Below, in pieces: positions 63,181 through 64,000 of a stretch of DNA of 64,000 nt (positions are counted from its first letter, which is position 1; the number at the start of each line of letters is the position of its first letter). The position numbers and the translations under genes were made by a program. The notes beneath the pieces are model-generated. The model was not told the origin of the DNA. It made no database searches and saw only the letters and a program-made list of their open reading frames with translations. The DNA lies in assembly GCF_049514155.1 (NCBI RefSeq), contig NZ_JBEKVH010000004.1:21113-85112 (forward strand), given 5' to 3'. This DNA comes from Roseiarcus sp049514155 (GTDB taxonomy: Bacteria > Pseudomonadota > Alphaproteobacteria > Rhizobiales > Beijerinckiaceae).

Positions 63181-64000
63181 ATGGGAATCGTTTCCGAACC
63201 GCGGGGGATCGCCGACGTCAAGCCGGGCCGCCTCGACCGCGCCGCGCTCAGCGACAATTTCTCCGACCTCCACCCGCCGCTCGACGCCCATGAGGCGAAG
63301 GTCGAATCCGACCGCTGCTATTTCTGCTACGACGCGCCCTGTCAGCGCGCCTGTCCGACCTCGATCGACATTCCGCTCTTCATTCGCCAGGTCGCCGGCG
63401 GCAACCCGCTCGGCGCCGCCGAGACGATTCTCAACGCCAATATCATGGGCGGCATGTGCGCGCGCGTCTGCCCGACCGAGACCTTGTGCGAGGAAGCCTG
63501 CGTGCGCGAGGCGGCCGAGGGCAAGCCGGTGCGAATCGGCCTGTTGCAGCGCCACGCCGTCGACGCGCAGATGGCGACCGGCAAGACGCCGTTCAGCCGC
63601 GCCGCGCCGAGCGGCAAACGCGTCGCGATCGTCGGCGCCGGCCCCGCCGGGCTGGCTTGCGCCCACGCGCTCGCCGTCGCCGGCCACGAGGCGACGATCT
63701 TCGAGAAGCGCGAGAAGTCGGGCGGCCTCAACGAATACGGCGTCGCCGCCTACAAGACGCCCGACGACTTCGCCGCGCGCGAGGTCGCCTTCATCCTGTC
63801 GACCGGCGGCGTCACGGTGAAGCACGGCGTCGCGCTCGGCCGCGACGTGACGCTCGAGCAATTGCGCCGCGACTATGACGCGGTGTTCCTCGGCGTCGGC
63901 CTCGGTTCGACCAACAAGCTCGGATTGCCGGGCGAAACCCAGCTCGCCAACGTCATCGACGCGGTCGAGTATATCGCCGAGCTGCGTCAGGCGAAGGATC
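63181..64000 (+). CDS. preT: NAD-dependent dihydropyrimidine dehydrogenase subunit PreT (partial)
   Basis: The first 273 residues of an FAD/Fe-S protein that reduces uracil and thymine with PreA. The Fe-S motifs RCYFCYDAPCQRACPTSIDI and MCARVCPTETLCEEACV and the Rossmann site VAIVGAGPAGLACAHALAVA are present, and the gene runs off the window end. ATG 63181 follows GGAGGG, 5 bases away. It is preceded by a RutR palindrome and lies in frame with the atpA remnant. Confidence 0.92.
   Translation, partial: MGIVSEPRGIADVKPGRLDRAALSDNFSDLHPPLDAHEAKVESDRCYFCYDAPCQRACPTSIDIPLFIRQVAGGNPLGAAETILNANIMGGMCARVCPTETLCEEACVREAAEGKPVRIGLLQRHAVDAQMATGKTPFSRAAPSGKRVAIVGAGPAGLACAHALAVAGHEATIFEKREKSGGLNEYGVAAYKTPDDFAAREVAFILSTGGVTVKHGVALGRDVTLEQLRRDYDAVFLGVGLGSTNKLGLPGETQLANVIDAVEYIAELRQAKD

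Noticed and set aside
1..64000. Many long antisense ORFs (for example 28317-30824 and 55554-57935)
   Set aside because: They lie opposite clear genes, have Arg/Gly/Asp-rich low-complexity sequence and are shadows caused by the high GC content.
1..64000. CRISPR arrays, insertion sequences, prophage genes
   Set aside because: No regularly spaced repeats, transposase, integrase or phage structural protein was seen.

Overview
This 64 kb window is a high-GC, gene-dense stretch of an alphaproteobacterial chromosome, most likely from the Hyphomicrobiales (Rhizobiales). Markers that point there are SciP and RcdA (DUF1465), which belong to the CtrA cell-cycle network, a PdhS-like PAS histidine kinase, two phasins, HpnE of hopanoid synthesis, DUF1192 and DUF1153 proteins, and a tRNA-His with A73 and no G-1. 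The family (for example Beijerinckiaceae or Methylocystaceae) cannot be fixed from this sequence.

Layout. 0-8.4 kb: the end of otsA, small stress and regulatory genes (VOC protein, YafY/WYL regulator with a clear operator, MHS-type MFS carrier, cold-shock protein, Ada/Ogt-like repair protein, peroxiredoxin beside a TetR gene that has lost its helix-turn-helix). 8.6-17.9 kb: a 2-hydroxy-acid oxidation block, glcDEF (glycolate oxidase) and lutABC (lactate utilisation), with an SDR and pncB between them. 17.9-22 kb: cell-envelope genes (L,D-transpeptidase, CAP lipoprotein, small secreted proteins). 22-26.8 kb: GGDEF protein, PdhS-like kinase and two phasins, then tRNA-His. 27-32.6 kb: a type I secretion ABC/HlyD pair divergent from a calpain-family (C2) cysteine protease that has no RTX repeats. 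32.6-38.6 kb: nth, DUF2244, Sel1 protein, ThiE-like protein, rcdA, a candidate small RNA, DUF1192, mnmA and sciP; CtrA-like boxes lie before rcdA, sciP and the kinase. 38.9-44.7 kb: hpnE, a cytochrome P450 with a divergent PobR-like AraC regulator, and MarR with a divergent MFS-UspA fusion. 44.8-52.7 kb: a full protocatechuate 4,5-cleavage pathway (ligAB, ligC, ligI, galD, galB, galC types) with a LysR regulator that has two HTH domains. 52.9-57.9 kb: YpfJ metallopeptidase, a secreted protein, a GT2/membrane-protein pair and an Rrf2 regulator. 58-63 kb: an alternative N-type F1Fo ATPase operon (atpDCQRBEFA) that is falling apart: atpB and atpF are frameshifted near their ends, atpA has lost internal pieces and its C-terminus, and atpG is missing. 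63.1 kb to the end: start of preT/pydA (pyrimidine degradation) behind a perfect RutR-type palindrome, joined in frame to the atpA remnant.

The metabolic themes are oxidation of small organic acids (glycolate, lactate) and lignin-type aromatics to pyruvate and oxaloacetate, with PHB-granule proteins for carbon storage. The most unusual content is the eroding N-ATPase operon and its in-frame junction to preT, the HTH-less TetR that still faces two matching palindromes, the RTX-free calpain/type I secretion locus, the candidate sRNA beside rcdA, and the group of CtrA-like sites. Several intergenic inverted-repeat families (four types) occupy most of the larger gaps.
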